From the NCBI GenBank assembly GCA_018882825.1, contig VERC01000125.1, positions 1 to 7,116 on the forward strand: 7,116 nt of DNA, in the 5' to 3' direction. Below the pieces are notes generated by a model, which saw only the letters and a list, made by a program, of their open reading frames with translations, was not told where the DNA came from and searched no databases. The translations under genes and the position numbers were made by a program. Every line of letters begins with the position of its first letter. The stretch's first letter is position 1. Below are positions 1-5,285 of the stretch, in pieces. The DNA is from Acidimicrobiia bacterium (GTDB lineage: Bacteria > Actinomycetota > Acidimicrobiia > Acidimicrobiales > Acidimicrobilacustridaceae).

Positions 1-1
1 G

Positions 2-640
2 TTCACACCCGATGGCACGCGGGCCTTCGTCACGAACTCCGGGGGCGGGTCGGTGTCGGTGATCGACGTGGCGTCCGGGACGGTCGTCGGTTCTCCCGTC
101 ACCGTCGGACCGGCCCCGCTCGGGGTGGCGATCACGCCCGATGGCACCCGGGCGTACGTGGCCAACTACGGCGGTGGGCCGGTGTCGGTGGTCGATGCGA
201 TGTCCGGGACCGTGGTCGGTTCCGTCCCGGTCGGGAGTTCCCCTTATGCGGTGGCGATCACGCCCGATGGCACCCGGGTCTACGTCACCCTCTACGACGG
301 TGCGTCGGTGTCGGTGATCGACGTGGCGTCAGGGACCGTGGGTTCTCCCATCTCGGTCGGCAGTGAGCCGTCGGCGGTGGCGATCACGCCCGATGGCACC
401 CGGGCCTACGTCGCCAACTCCGGGGGCGGGTCGGTGTCGGTGATCGATGTGGCGTCGGGGACCGTGGTCGGTTCTCCCATCGCCGTCGGCGGTGCGCCGT
501 CGGCGATGGCGATCACGCCCGATGGCACCCGGGCCTACGTCGCCGACGGCGACGGGTCGTCGGTGTCGGTGATCGATGTGGGGTCGGGAACGGTGGTCGG
601 TTCACCCATCACGGTCGGCAGCGAGCCGTCCGGCGTGGCC
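2..640 (+). repeat. Five tandem propeller-blade repeats, 126-129 bp each
   Basis: The DNA core ATCACGCCCGATGGCACCCG recurs with almost no change at 131, 257, 383 and 512, with divergent copies TTCACACCCGATGG at 2 and TTCACTCC at 641. Repeat lengths are 129, 126, 126, 129 and 129 bp. The shorter units each lack one codon in the SGTVVGSP linker. The array lies wholly in coding sequence and keeps frame. Confidence 0.9.
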
Positions 641-934
641 TTCACTCCATGTGTGGAGGTGGTGGCCACCGTCGGGGCCGATGGCCGGACCGTGACCGTG
701 ACCGGTGCCCGTTTCTCACCGGCGAACGTGCTCGAGGTCTCGATCGCGTCGACGCCCACCGTCCTCGGCTCGGTGACCGTCGCCGCCGACGGTTCGTTCA
801 CTGCGTCGTTCGCCGTGCCGTGCTCGGTCCCTGCTGGCGCCCACACCGTCTCGGTGACGGCGGTGTCGGGTCAGTCGGCCGGTTCCCCGGTCACCCTCGG
901 CGACTGCGTGTCCGAACCTGCGTTCACCGGCTGA
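2..934 (+). CDS. YVTN-family beta-propeller repeat protein, 5' truncated
   Basis: The reading frame is open from base 2, so the start and any signal peptide lie outside the window; the GTG at 53 is only an internal Val. Five propeller repeats of 42-43 residues begin at 2, 131, 257, 383 and 512. Each carries a TPDGTRAYVAN-type strand followed by SVSVIDVASGTVVGSP, the hallmark of the YVTN/lactonase-like propeller family. From about 641 the repeat is broken (FTPCVEV) and a roughly 95-residue Ig-like beta domain with three Cys follows, ending in PAFTG-COOH. Such proteins are usually secreted or surface-attached, with structural or binding roles; no enzymatic residues are recognisable. The repeats are nearly identical at the DNA level, suggesting recent internal duplication. 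The gene converges on the oxygenase-like gene at 971. Confidence 0.9.
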   Translation, partial: FTPDGTRAFVTNSGGGSVSVIDVASGTVVGSPVTVGPAPLGVAITPDGTRAYVANYGGGPVSVVDAMSGTVVGSVPVGSSPYAVAITPDGTRVYVTLYDGASVSVIDVASGTVGSPISVGSEPSAVAITPDGTRAYVANSGGGSVSVIDVASGTVVGSPIAVGGAPSAMAITPDGTRAYVADGDGSSVSVIDVGSGTVVGSPITVGSEPSGVAFTPCVEVVATVGADGRTVTVTGARFSPANVLEVSIASTPTVLGSVTVAADGSFTASFAVPCSVPAGAHTVSVTAVSGQSAGSPVTLGDCVSEPAFTG

Positions 935-961
935 GCGGGCCGCACCGGAGCGCGGCCTCGC
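935..961. terminator. GC-rich hairpin between convergent genes
   Basis: Arms GCGGGCCGC (935-943) and GCGGCC-t-CGC (952-961) pair over nine positions with one bulged T and an 8-nt loop. The hairpin starts directly after the stop of the propeller gene and ends 9 bp before the end of the oppositely oriented gene. There is no T tract, so it is only a candidate bidirectional terminator. Confidence 0.35.
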
Positions 962-970
962 CGGCACCGG

Positions 971-1930
971 TCAGTTCATCTTCGGAGGATGCTCCGGGTA
1001 GGTGGCGGCGATGAGGGCGACGAAGGCCTCGTCGTGGATCGCGTCGACCGGTCGGGCCGCGTCGATACCGCGCGCCGTCAGGTCGGCCATGAAGATGTCG
1101 ACGATGCGGTCGAGGTCGAGCGTGTCGACACCCTCGTCGACCTTGCGCGCCTCCTCGGCGTCGAGGAACACGTCGGCCTTCCACGACACGGTGATGCGGG
1201 CCTCGTCGTCGGCGATGTGGCCGATGATCGAGCCCTCTCCGGAGAGGATGTCCCATCCGCCGTCACCGCGGACGAGACGACTGTGGCTGTCGACCCCTTC
1301 GGCCATCTTCGAGCCCGGCGCACCCAGCGGGGACACCCCGTGGAAGGTGTTCTCGTTGTCGGCCACGATGCTCACGTTGCGGAAGGGCGGGGATTCCATC
1401 ATGTGCGGGCCGTCGGCACCGTCGGGCCAGTAGTGGAAGTCGCCGCCGATGCCGTCGTAGAACCACGACACGGCGGTGGCGATCTTCGTGCGCCACGGCT
1501 CGAACAGTCCCGAGTTCGCCATGACCTTGAGCAGCCAGATGGGGTGGTCGGCGCGGGTGAAACCCCGGAAGGCGGGCACGTCGAGGTGGGGGATGAACGG
1601 GAACGGGGTCGGCCCCATGATGTTCACGTACACGTGCGAGGGCCGCACGATGGCGTCGGTGCCGTAGACGGCTCTGGCCGCTGAGCGGAAGTGGGGGTTG
1701 TCGAGGATCAACTCGGCGCCGTCGACGGCGACGGTGCCCTCGCGCACGAAGTCCTGACGGAACCACGGCGGGGAGAACTGCGGCGGGCGCGAACCGAGCG
1801 CTGCCATCTCGGCATCGTTGCCGGCGTAGTTGGTGAGCGGCCAGAACGGACCGGCACCACGGATCAGTTCGACGACCGCAGCGGGATCGGCGAAGGCGGG
1901 GCTCAGGCGGGTGGCGGTGGTGGCGCTCAT
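971..1930 (-). CDS. Putative Fe(II)/2-oxoglutarate-dependent oxygenase-like protein
   Basis: A 319-residue soluble protein with no signal peptide or membrane segment. I do not recognise a named family. It contains an HxD pair at His115-x-Asp117 (in IPHLDVPAF), a second His at 197 (in NTFHGVSPLG) and Lys208 eleven residues later. This order and spacing resemble the H-x-D...H...K/R iron and 2-oxoglutarate site of prolyl-4-hydroxylase-like double-stranded beta-helix oxygenases. That assignment is inference from motifs only. The start is supported by GAGGA (complement of 1937-1941) six bases before ATG. It follows the amidohydrolase gene on the same strand after 79 bp, with a hairpin between them, so they may be separate transcripts. 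Alternatives are a catalytically dead cupin-like protein or an unrelated uncharacterised family. Confidence 0.6.
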   Translation of the reverse strand: MSATTATRLSPAFADPAAVVELIRGAGPFWPLTNYAGNDAEMAALGSRPPQFSPPWFRQDFVREGTVAVDGAELILDNPHFRSAARAVYGTDAIVRPSHVYVNIMGPTPFPFIPHLDVPAFRGFTRADHPIWLLKVMANSGLFEPWRTKIATAVSWFYDGIGGDFHYWPDGADGPHMMESPPFRNVSIVADNENTFHGVSPLGAPGSKMAEGVDSHSRLVRGDGGWDILSGEGSIIGHIADDEARITVSWKADVFLDAEEARKVDEGVDTLDLDRIVDIFMADLTARGIDAARPVDAIHDEAFVALIAATYPEHPPKMN

Positions 1931-1963
1931 GGCAGGTCCTCGCAGGATCGGGTGACGACGCCG

Positions 1964-1969
1964 ATGCTA
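1964..1969 (-). promoter_or_regulatory. Candidate -10 element for the oxygenase-like gene
   Basis: Minus-strand TAGCAT fits the actinobacterial TAnnnT -10 pattern and lies 33 bases before the ATG at 1930. No convincing -35 hexamer is seen at the right distance. The nonamer TAGCATCGG recurs in the proposed promoter at 5238 on the other strand. Confidence 0.25.
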
Positions 1970-1985
1970 CCCATCCACCTCCCGT

Positions 1986-2006
1986 CGACCCGTCGGTGAC
2001 GGGTCG
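1986..2006 (-). terminator. Perfect 9-bp hairpin after the amidohydrolase gene
   Basis: On the plus strand, arms CGACCCGTC (1986-1994) and GACGGGTCG (1998-2006) are exact reverse complements around a 3-nt loop. In the direction of the amidohydrolase gene the hairpin begins three bases after its stop codon (2012-2010). No T run follows, so termination is plausible but unproven; it could also be an operator for the gene beginning at 1930. Confidence 0.5.
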
Positions 2007-2009
2007 GGT

Positions 2010-3287
2010 TCAGGGATCGATGCGGAGCGCTTCCATCCGGGCCTCGTGTACGGCCGCTGCGACGTCGATGGTCGTGCATCGACGGTCCTCGACCACGCGA
2101 TGACCGTCGACCCACACATCGGTGACGTCGGCGCGCGAGGCCGAGTAGACGATCGTCGAATGGGCCTCGAACACCGGGTTGAGGGAGGGCGACGCGGGAT
2201 CGAGCAGGACGAGATCGGCGCGCTTGCCGACCTCGATCGAACCCACCAGATGGTCGATCCCCAGTGCCCGGGCCCCGTCGATGGTGGCCATGCGGAGCAC
2301 CGCGGTGGCGGGCAGCACCGTGGGGTCGAGACGCATCCCCTTGTGGACCAGTGCCGCGGTGCGCATGGCGGCGTACATGTCGAGATCGTTCGACGATGAC
2401 GGCCCGTCGGTCCCGAGACCCACGGTCACGCCGGCGGCGTGCAACTCCGGCACCCGACACACTCCGCTGGCCAACTTCATGTTCGAACCCGGACAGTGCG
2501 CCACTGCGGTGCCGGTCTCGGCCAGTCGGGTGATCTCGTCGTCGTCGAGCACCACGGCATGGGCCAGCACGGTGCCGGGTCGCAACATCCCGGCATCGTC
2601 GAGCAACTCGATCGGCGTGCGGCCGAACCTCGTGCGCACGTCGTCGACCTCGGCCCGGTTCTCCGAGGCGTGGATGTGGAATCGGGCGCCCAGTTCGGTG
2701 GCCAGCGCACCGACCTCGCGCAATTGCGCGGGGTCCATCGTGTAGGTGCCGTGGGCGAACACCCACGGGGTGGGCCCGGCCTCATGGGCGCGTTCGAGTC
2801 GTGTGGAGAACGGCGTGGCATCGGGCCCGTCGAAACCGATGAAGATCGGGCCGGTGTGCAGCCGCAGCCCCGAGTGCACCGACTCATCGAGGCTGACCTC
2901 GGGCCACCAGTACATGTCGAGCGCACTCGTGCAGCCGGCCCGCAGCAACTCGGCGTGGGCCAGGCGCGAGCCGGTGCGGACATGGTCGGCCGACAGCACA
3001 CGCGACTCCGCGGGGAGGAGTCGATCGAGGAAGTCCTGCAGCGACCGGTCGTCGGCGTAGCCGCGGAACAGCGTCATGGCCAGGTGGGTGTGGGCGTTGA
3101 CCAGCCCGGGATGCAGCAGCCCTCCCCCGGCGTCGACGACCGTCGTGGCCGCGATCGACGGGACGGTGTCGGCCGGCGCGATCTCCACGACGGTGGGACC
3201 GTCGAGCACCACCGTTGCGCCGGGCAGGACGGTGTCGTGCTCGTCGAGCGTCACCACGGTGGCGTTGCGGATGGCGGTGATGGTCAT
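2010..3287 (-). CDS. COG0402 amidohydrolase, deaminase of the MTA/SAH deaminase and chlorohydrolase group
   Basis: A 425-residue cytoplasmic TIM-barrel metallo-hydrolase, full length for the family. Visible motifs are PGLVNAHTHLAMTLFRG (metal ligands His66 and His68), FHIHASE (His206, Glu209), LAHAVVL (His243), AHCPGSNMKLASG and VGLGTDG (Asp294), followed by the C-terminal GSIEVGKRADLV beta-domain signature. The family deaminates or dechlorinates amino-azaheterocycles: methylthioadenosine/S-adenosylhomocysteine, guanine, cytosine or triazines. His179 aligns with the active-site His before strand 5 in the Thermotoga enzyme, but the two Arg residues I recall binding the homocysteine carboxylate there have no obvious counterpart, so the substrate is open. 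ATG at 3287 has only a weak GGGGA site four bases upstream. It diverges from the MBL gene across about 56 bp. Confidence 0.9.
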   Translation of the reverse strand: MTITAIRNATVVTLDEHDTVLPGATVVLDGPTVVEIAPADTVPSIAATTVVDAGGGLLHPGLVNAHTHLAMTLFRGYADDRSLQDFLDRLLPAESRVLSADHVRTGSRLAHAELLRAGCTSALDMYWWPEVSLDESVHSGLRLHTGPIFIGFDGPDATPFSTRLERAHEAGPTPWVFAHGTYTMDPAQLREVGALATELGARFHIHASENRAEVDDVRTRFGRTPIELLDDAGMLRPGTVLAHAVVLDDDEITRLAETGTAVAHCPGSNMKLASGVCRVPELHAAGVTVGLGTDGPSSSNDLDMYAAMRTAALVHKGMRLDPTVLPATAVLRMATIDGARALGIDHLVGSIEVGKRADLVLLDPASPSLNPVFEAHSTIVYSASRADVTDVWVDGHRVVEDRRCTTIDVAAAVHEARMEALRIDP

Positions 3288-3343
3288 GGGGTCCCCGGTC
3301 GGTCGAGGACGCGAACGTAGCGTCGAGGGACCGGGAGGTGACG
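3288..3343. promoter_or_regulatory. Short divergent intergenic region with a direct repeat
   Basis: Fifty-six bases separate two divergent starts, so promoters for both must overlap here or lie inside the genes. It holds a GGGGTCCCC palindrome (3288-3296) and two copies of GTCGAGG at 3302-3308 and 3322-3328, 20 bp apart, about two helical turns. No clear -10/-35 pair was found. A shared regulator is possible but not shown. Confidence 0.3.
3333..3338 (+). promoter_or_regulatory. Ribosome binding site that sets the MBL start
   Basis: GGGAGG ends five bases before the ATG at 3344. The upstream in-frame GTG at 3338 shares its first base with this site, so it is unlikely to be the real start. Confidence 0.75.
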
Positions 3344-4282
3344 ATGTCCACGCTCGAGCGCACGCAACTCACACCCAGCGTGCATGCCGCCGTCCAGTCG
3401 CGCACGGGCACGGGGTGGTCCAACTCGGGTCTCGTCGCCGCCGGCGGGGGACTGGTCGTCGATTCGCTCTACGACGTCCGCCTCACCCGGCAGTTGGCCT
3501 CGCTCTACGCCGAGGTGCACCCGGATGCGCCCCGACGACTGGTCAACACCCATCACAACGGCGATCACTGCTGGGGCAACCAGGTGTTCGCCGGGGCCGA
3601 GATCATCGCCCATCGCGGGTGCGCCGATCGGTTCGCCGACTTCACGCCCGAACGGGCCGAGATGATCCGCACCATGGCCGATCCTCCCGAGGCGATGCGA
3701 TCCATCCACGAGGAGTGGGCCGACTTCGACTTCTCCGATGTGGTGCTCACGCCGCCGACGATGGTGATCGAGACCGACACGACGATCGATCTCGACGGTG
3801 TACGCGTGGATCTGTTGTACGTCGGCCCGGCCCACACCGAGGGCGACCTCGTCGTACACGTCCCCGACGAGGGTGTGGTGCTGATGGGCGACGTCCTGTT
3901 CAACCGATGCACCCCCATCGGCTGGGAGGGGTCTACCGACAACTGGATCGCCGCCCTGCGACGGGTGGAGGAACTCGCCCCCGAATGGGTGGTACCCGGT
4001 CATGGCCCGGTGTGCGGCCTCGACGGCCTCGTGTCGTCGCGTCGATACTTCGAAGCCGTGCGCGATCACGCGCGGGCCTCGTACGCCGCCGGTGAGACGG
4101 TGCTGGAGTCGTGCGCCGGGATCGACCTCGGCGAGTGGTCTCGCTGGGACGAACCGTGGCGAGTGGCCGCCAACGTGCACCGCGTCTATCGCGAGTGTGC
4201 CGGGGCCGACTGGGACACGTCGTTCGACTCGGGTGCGGTCATGGCCGATGTCGAGGAACTGCGGCGTCGACTCGGAGGGTGA
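3344..4282 (+). CDS. Metallo-beta-lactamase-fold hydrolase with an H-x-N-x-D-H metal motif
   Basis: A 312-residue MBL-superfamily protein without a signal peptide. The first metal motif is NTHHNGDHCWGN (His70, Asn72, Asp74, His75), followed by His90 after a strand, PAHTEGD (His164), VLMGDVLF (Asp183) and VPGHGP (His220). In canonical H-x-H-x-D-H the third position is His; here it is Asn, which I recall in other actinobacterial MBL proteins with a T-H-A-N-G-D-H motif. A C-terminal helical extension of about 90 residues follows. Substrate unknown; lactonase, thioesterase-like or other ester hydrolysis are possible. The ATG at 3344 is chosen for its GGGAGG site. It diverges from the amidohydrolase and ends 6 bp from the convergent ubiquitin-containing gene. 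Confidence 0.88.
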   Translation: MSTLERTQLTPSVHAAVQSRTGTGWSNSGLVAAGGGLVVDSLYDVRLTRQLASLYAEVHPDAPRRLVNTHHNGDHCWGNQVFAGAEIIAHRGCADRFADFTPERAEMIRTMADPPEAMRSIHEEWADFDFSDVVLTPPTMVIETDTTIDLDGVRVDLLYVGPAHTEGDLVVHVPDEGVVLMGDVLFNRCTPIGWEGSTDNWIAALRRVEELAPEWVVPGHGPVCGLDGLVSSRRYFEAVRDHARASYAAGETVLESCAGIDLGEWSRWDEPWRVAANVHRVYRECAGADWDTSFDSGAVMADVEELRRRLGG

Positions 4283-4290
4283 CACCCCTC
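4275..4290. terminator. Weak inverted repeat across the convergent gene junction
   Basis: GAGGG (4275-4279) and CCCTC (4286-4290) form a 5-bp stem with a 6-nt loop covering both stop codons. It is short and lacks a T tract, so any terminator role is tentative. The convergent genes are only 6 bp apart. Confidence 0.2.
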
Positions 4291-4906
4291 AGCCGGTGTA
4301 GGTGGGAGCCGCAGGGGACGGATCCTCGGCCGACGAGGTGAGCGCCACGAGGTCCACGGCGCAGTTCGCGCCCTCGGCGGTGAGCGTGACGATCGTGCTC
4401 ACCGTGTCGGGTGGGACGACGGCGGTGAGCGAGGTCGGTGCCATCTCCGTGGAGGTGCCGTCGGCGAGTCCTTCGACGACGGACTCGTTCGCACCGGAAT
4501 CGATGAATCGCAGGCTCCAGTGGAGCGGTCCGCGCGACGAGAAGGAGAACGAGACGGTGGAACCCGGCACGAGAGTCGAGATCGCCTGGGACAGCGAGGA
4601 GCCGGTATCGAGACGTGCCAGTTGGGTGCCGGCCCCCGCCGGAGGCGTGAGAGCGGCGGTGGCGTACGACTCGACGATCACGCCGTTGGTGCGCACGACG
4701 AGATGGATCGTGGAACCTCTCTGGATGGAGTAATCGGCGAGGGTCCGTCCGTCCTGGAGCTGTCGGCCGGCGAAGATCAGACGCTGTTGGTCGGTCGGTA
4801 TCCCTCGTGCATCCTGGATCTTGGCCTTCACGTTCTCGATCGAGTCGCTCGCCTCGACGTCGAGGGTGAAGGTGTCCCCGCCGAGGCTCTTGATGTAGAT
4901 GTCCAT
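4289..4906 (-). CDS. Ubiquitin domain fused to a choice-of-anchor/DUF642-like beta domain
   Basis: A 205-residue protein. Residues 1-72 are unmistakably ubiquitin: [21 protein letters not shown] and DGRTL occur at the ubiquitin positions, with 51 of 72 identities to human ubiquitin recalled from memory. Leu8, Ile44, His68, Val70, Lys6, Lys27, Lys29 and Arg72 are kept; Lys11, 33, 48 and 63 are Asp, Ala, Arg and Arg. LRLRGG becomes V-R-T-N-G-V, so no free Gly-Gly can form. Residues 75-190 are beta-rich ([30 protein letters not shown]) and resemble the later strands of galactose-binding-like choice-of-anchor domains. The tail ends PTYTG. ATG at 4906 has GAGG seven bases upstream, overlapping the stop of the preceding in-frame ORF. 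Read alone the product lacks an export signal; read through, it would be Tat-exported. Function unknown. Confidence 0.9.
   Translation of the reverse strand: MDIYIKSLGGDTFTLDVEASDSIENVKAKIQDARGIPTDQQRLIFAGRQLQDGRTLADYSIQRGSTIHLVVRTNGVIVESYATAALTPPAGAGTQLARLDTGSSLSQAISTLVPGSTVSFSFSSRGPLHWSLRFIDSGANESVVEGLADGTSTEMAPTSLTAVVPPDTVSTIVTLTAEGANCAVDLVALTSSAEDPSPAAPTYTG
4691..4906 (-). other. Ubiquitin-coding segment
   Basis: These 216 bases encode ubiquitin residues 1-72 without introns. My hand count gives 84 A/T, so about 61% GC, which looks lower than the adjoining coding DNA. Two codons rare in such genomes occur: ATA for Ile36 (4799-4801) and AGA for Arg63 (4718-4720). Both are consistent with an acquired segment that has partly adapted to its host. 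No flanking target duplication or mobile-element end is visible. Confidence 0.85.
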
Positions 4907-4913
4907 GGCGCGG

Positions 4914-4918
4914 CCTCA
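4914..4918 (-). promoter_or_regulatory. Stop codon overlapping the ribosome binding site of the ubiquitin gene
   Basis: On the minus strand TGAGG contains both the TGA ending the Tat ORF (4918-4916) and the GAGG site (4917-4914) seven bases before the ATG at 4906. This arrangement would allow termination-reinitiation coupling. The intervening codons GGC CGC GCC keep the two ORFs in one frame. Confidence 0.6.
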
Positions 4919-5131
4919 GACCGTCGAGCCGGCGGCGGTCCACCCAGGAATCGTGGTGCCGGCAGGTCCGTCCTCGAAGCTGCCGTTGACGATGTGGTCG
5001 ACCTCGGCGGCTGCGTCGGCGGCGGCTCGTCGGCCGCGGGCCACGGGCACGGCGACGCTGAGAGCGGCGCCGACGGAGGCGAGGGCGGCACGGGAGAGGA
5101 ACCCCCGTCTGGTCAACCTGCGGTCACGCAC
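4916..5131 (-). CDS. Tat signal peptide plus first strand of a choice-of-anchor/DUF642-like domain, ends at in-frame TGA
   Basis: This 71-residue ORF starts at GTG 5131-5129, six bases after GGAG (complement of 5138-5141). Residues 7-12 are TRRGFL, a textbook twin-arginine motif, followed by a hydrophobic stretch (about 13-31) and an Ala-rich likely cleavage region near residues 36-42. The mature part holds only VNGSFEDGPAGTTIPGWT and AAGSTV. NGSFE...IPGW is the characteristic opening of choice-of-anchor/DUF642 galactose-binding-like domains, which need over 100 more residues. Those residues appear in frame after the ubiquitin segment downstream. So this looks like the N-terminal piece of a split gene rather than a complete protein. 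A longer ORF reading upstream to 5494 is rejected because it crosses the divergent DUF35 gene. It could be a pseudogene fragment, or the exported half read together with the next ORF. Confidence 0.75.
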   Translation of the reverse strand: MRDRRLTRRGFLSRAALASVGAALSVAVPVARGRRAAADAAAEVDHIVNGSFEDGPAGTTIPGWTAAGSTV

Positions 5132-5285
5132 CTTCGACTCCGTTCTCGTCGGTGGTCCGGTTGGCGGCCAGCGGTGGCGGGGCGGCCCGGTCCATGGACA
5201 CAGCAGCCTACGGTTTGGGCCCGTGCGGTCACGGTCATAGCATCGGTGGGCCAGCGCCCGTCCGAGGCGCCCCGAAGGGGGACCC
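5132..5285. other. Divergent intergenic region between the Tat ORF and DUF35 gene
   Basis: About 154 bases containing the ribosome binding sites of both flanking genes and a candidate plus-strand promoter at 5215-5243. On the minus strand, TAGGCT (complement of 5205-5210) could serve as a -10 for the Tat ORF, but no good -35 is seen. A TCCATGGA palindrome lies near 5191. No RNA gene or small ORF is supported. Confidence 0.5.
5215..5243 (+). promoter_or_regulatory. Candidate promoter for the DUF35-thiolase operon
   Basis: TTGGGC (5215-5220) and TAGCAT (5238-5243) are separated by exactly 17 bases, matching housekeeping sigma spacing. They lie 42 bases before the DUF35 start. The -10 is followed by CGG, as in the minus-strand candidate at 1964. 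Confidence 0.4.

Larger units (their letters stand above)
4289..5131 (-). other. Continuous frame: exported domain protein interrupted by ubiquitin
   Basis: The Tat ORF and ubiquitin ORF share one frame across 281 codons, broken only by TGA at 4918-4916. Removing the segment from Val71 to ubiquitin Thr73 would join GWTAAGST to NGVIVESY, giving an ordinary-looking choice-of-anchor domain. A single transition in a CGA codon would create the TGA, so an originally uninterrupted fusion is possible. Whether this is one gene, a coupled pair or a decaying gene cannot be settled from the sequence. Confidence 0.6.

Noticed and set aside
1927..2766. 279-codon minus-strand ORF overlapping the amidohydrolase
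   Set aside because: It is an out-of-frame reading of the amidohydrolase with Arg/His-rich composition and no recognisable domain.
4691..4918. Target-site duplication or mobile-element ends around the ubiquitin segment
   Set aside because: I compared the bases on both sides of the proposed insertion and found no direct repeat or inverted ends beyond chance short matches.
4289..5131. A ubiquitin-conjugation operon of the bacterial E1/E2/JAB type or a Pup-proteasome locus
   Set aside because: No E1-, E2-, JAB-, ligase- or proteasome-like gene is present in the window and the ubiquitin lacks a terminal Gly-Gly; the neighbours are MBL and DUF35-thiolase genes.
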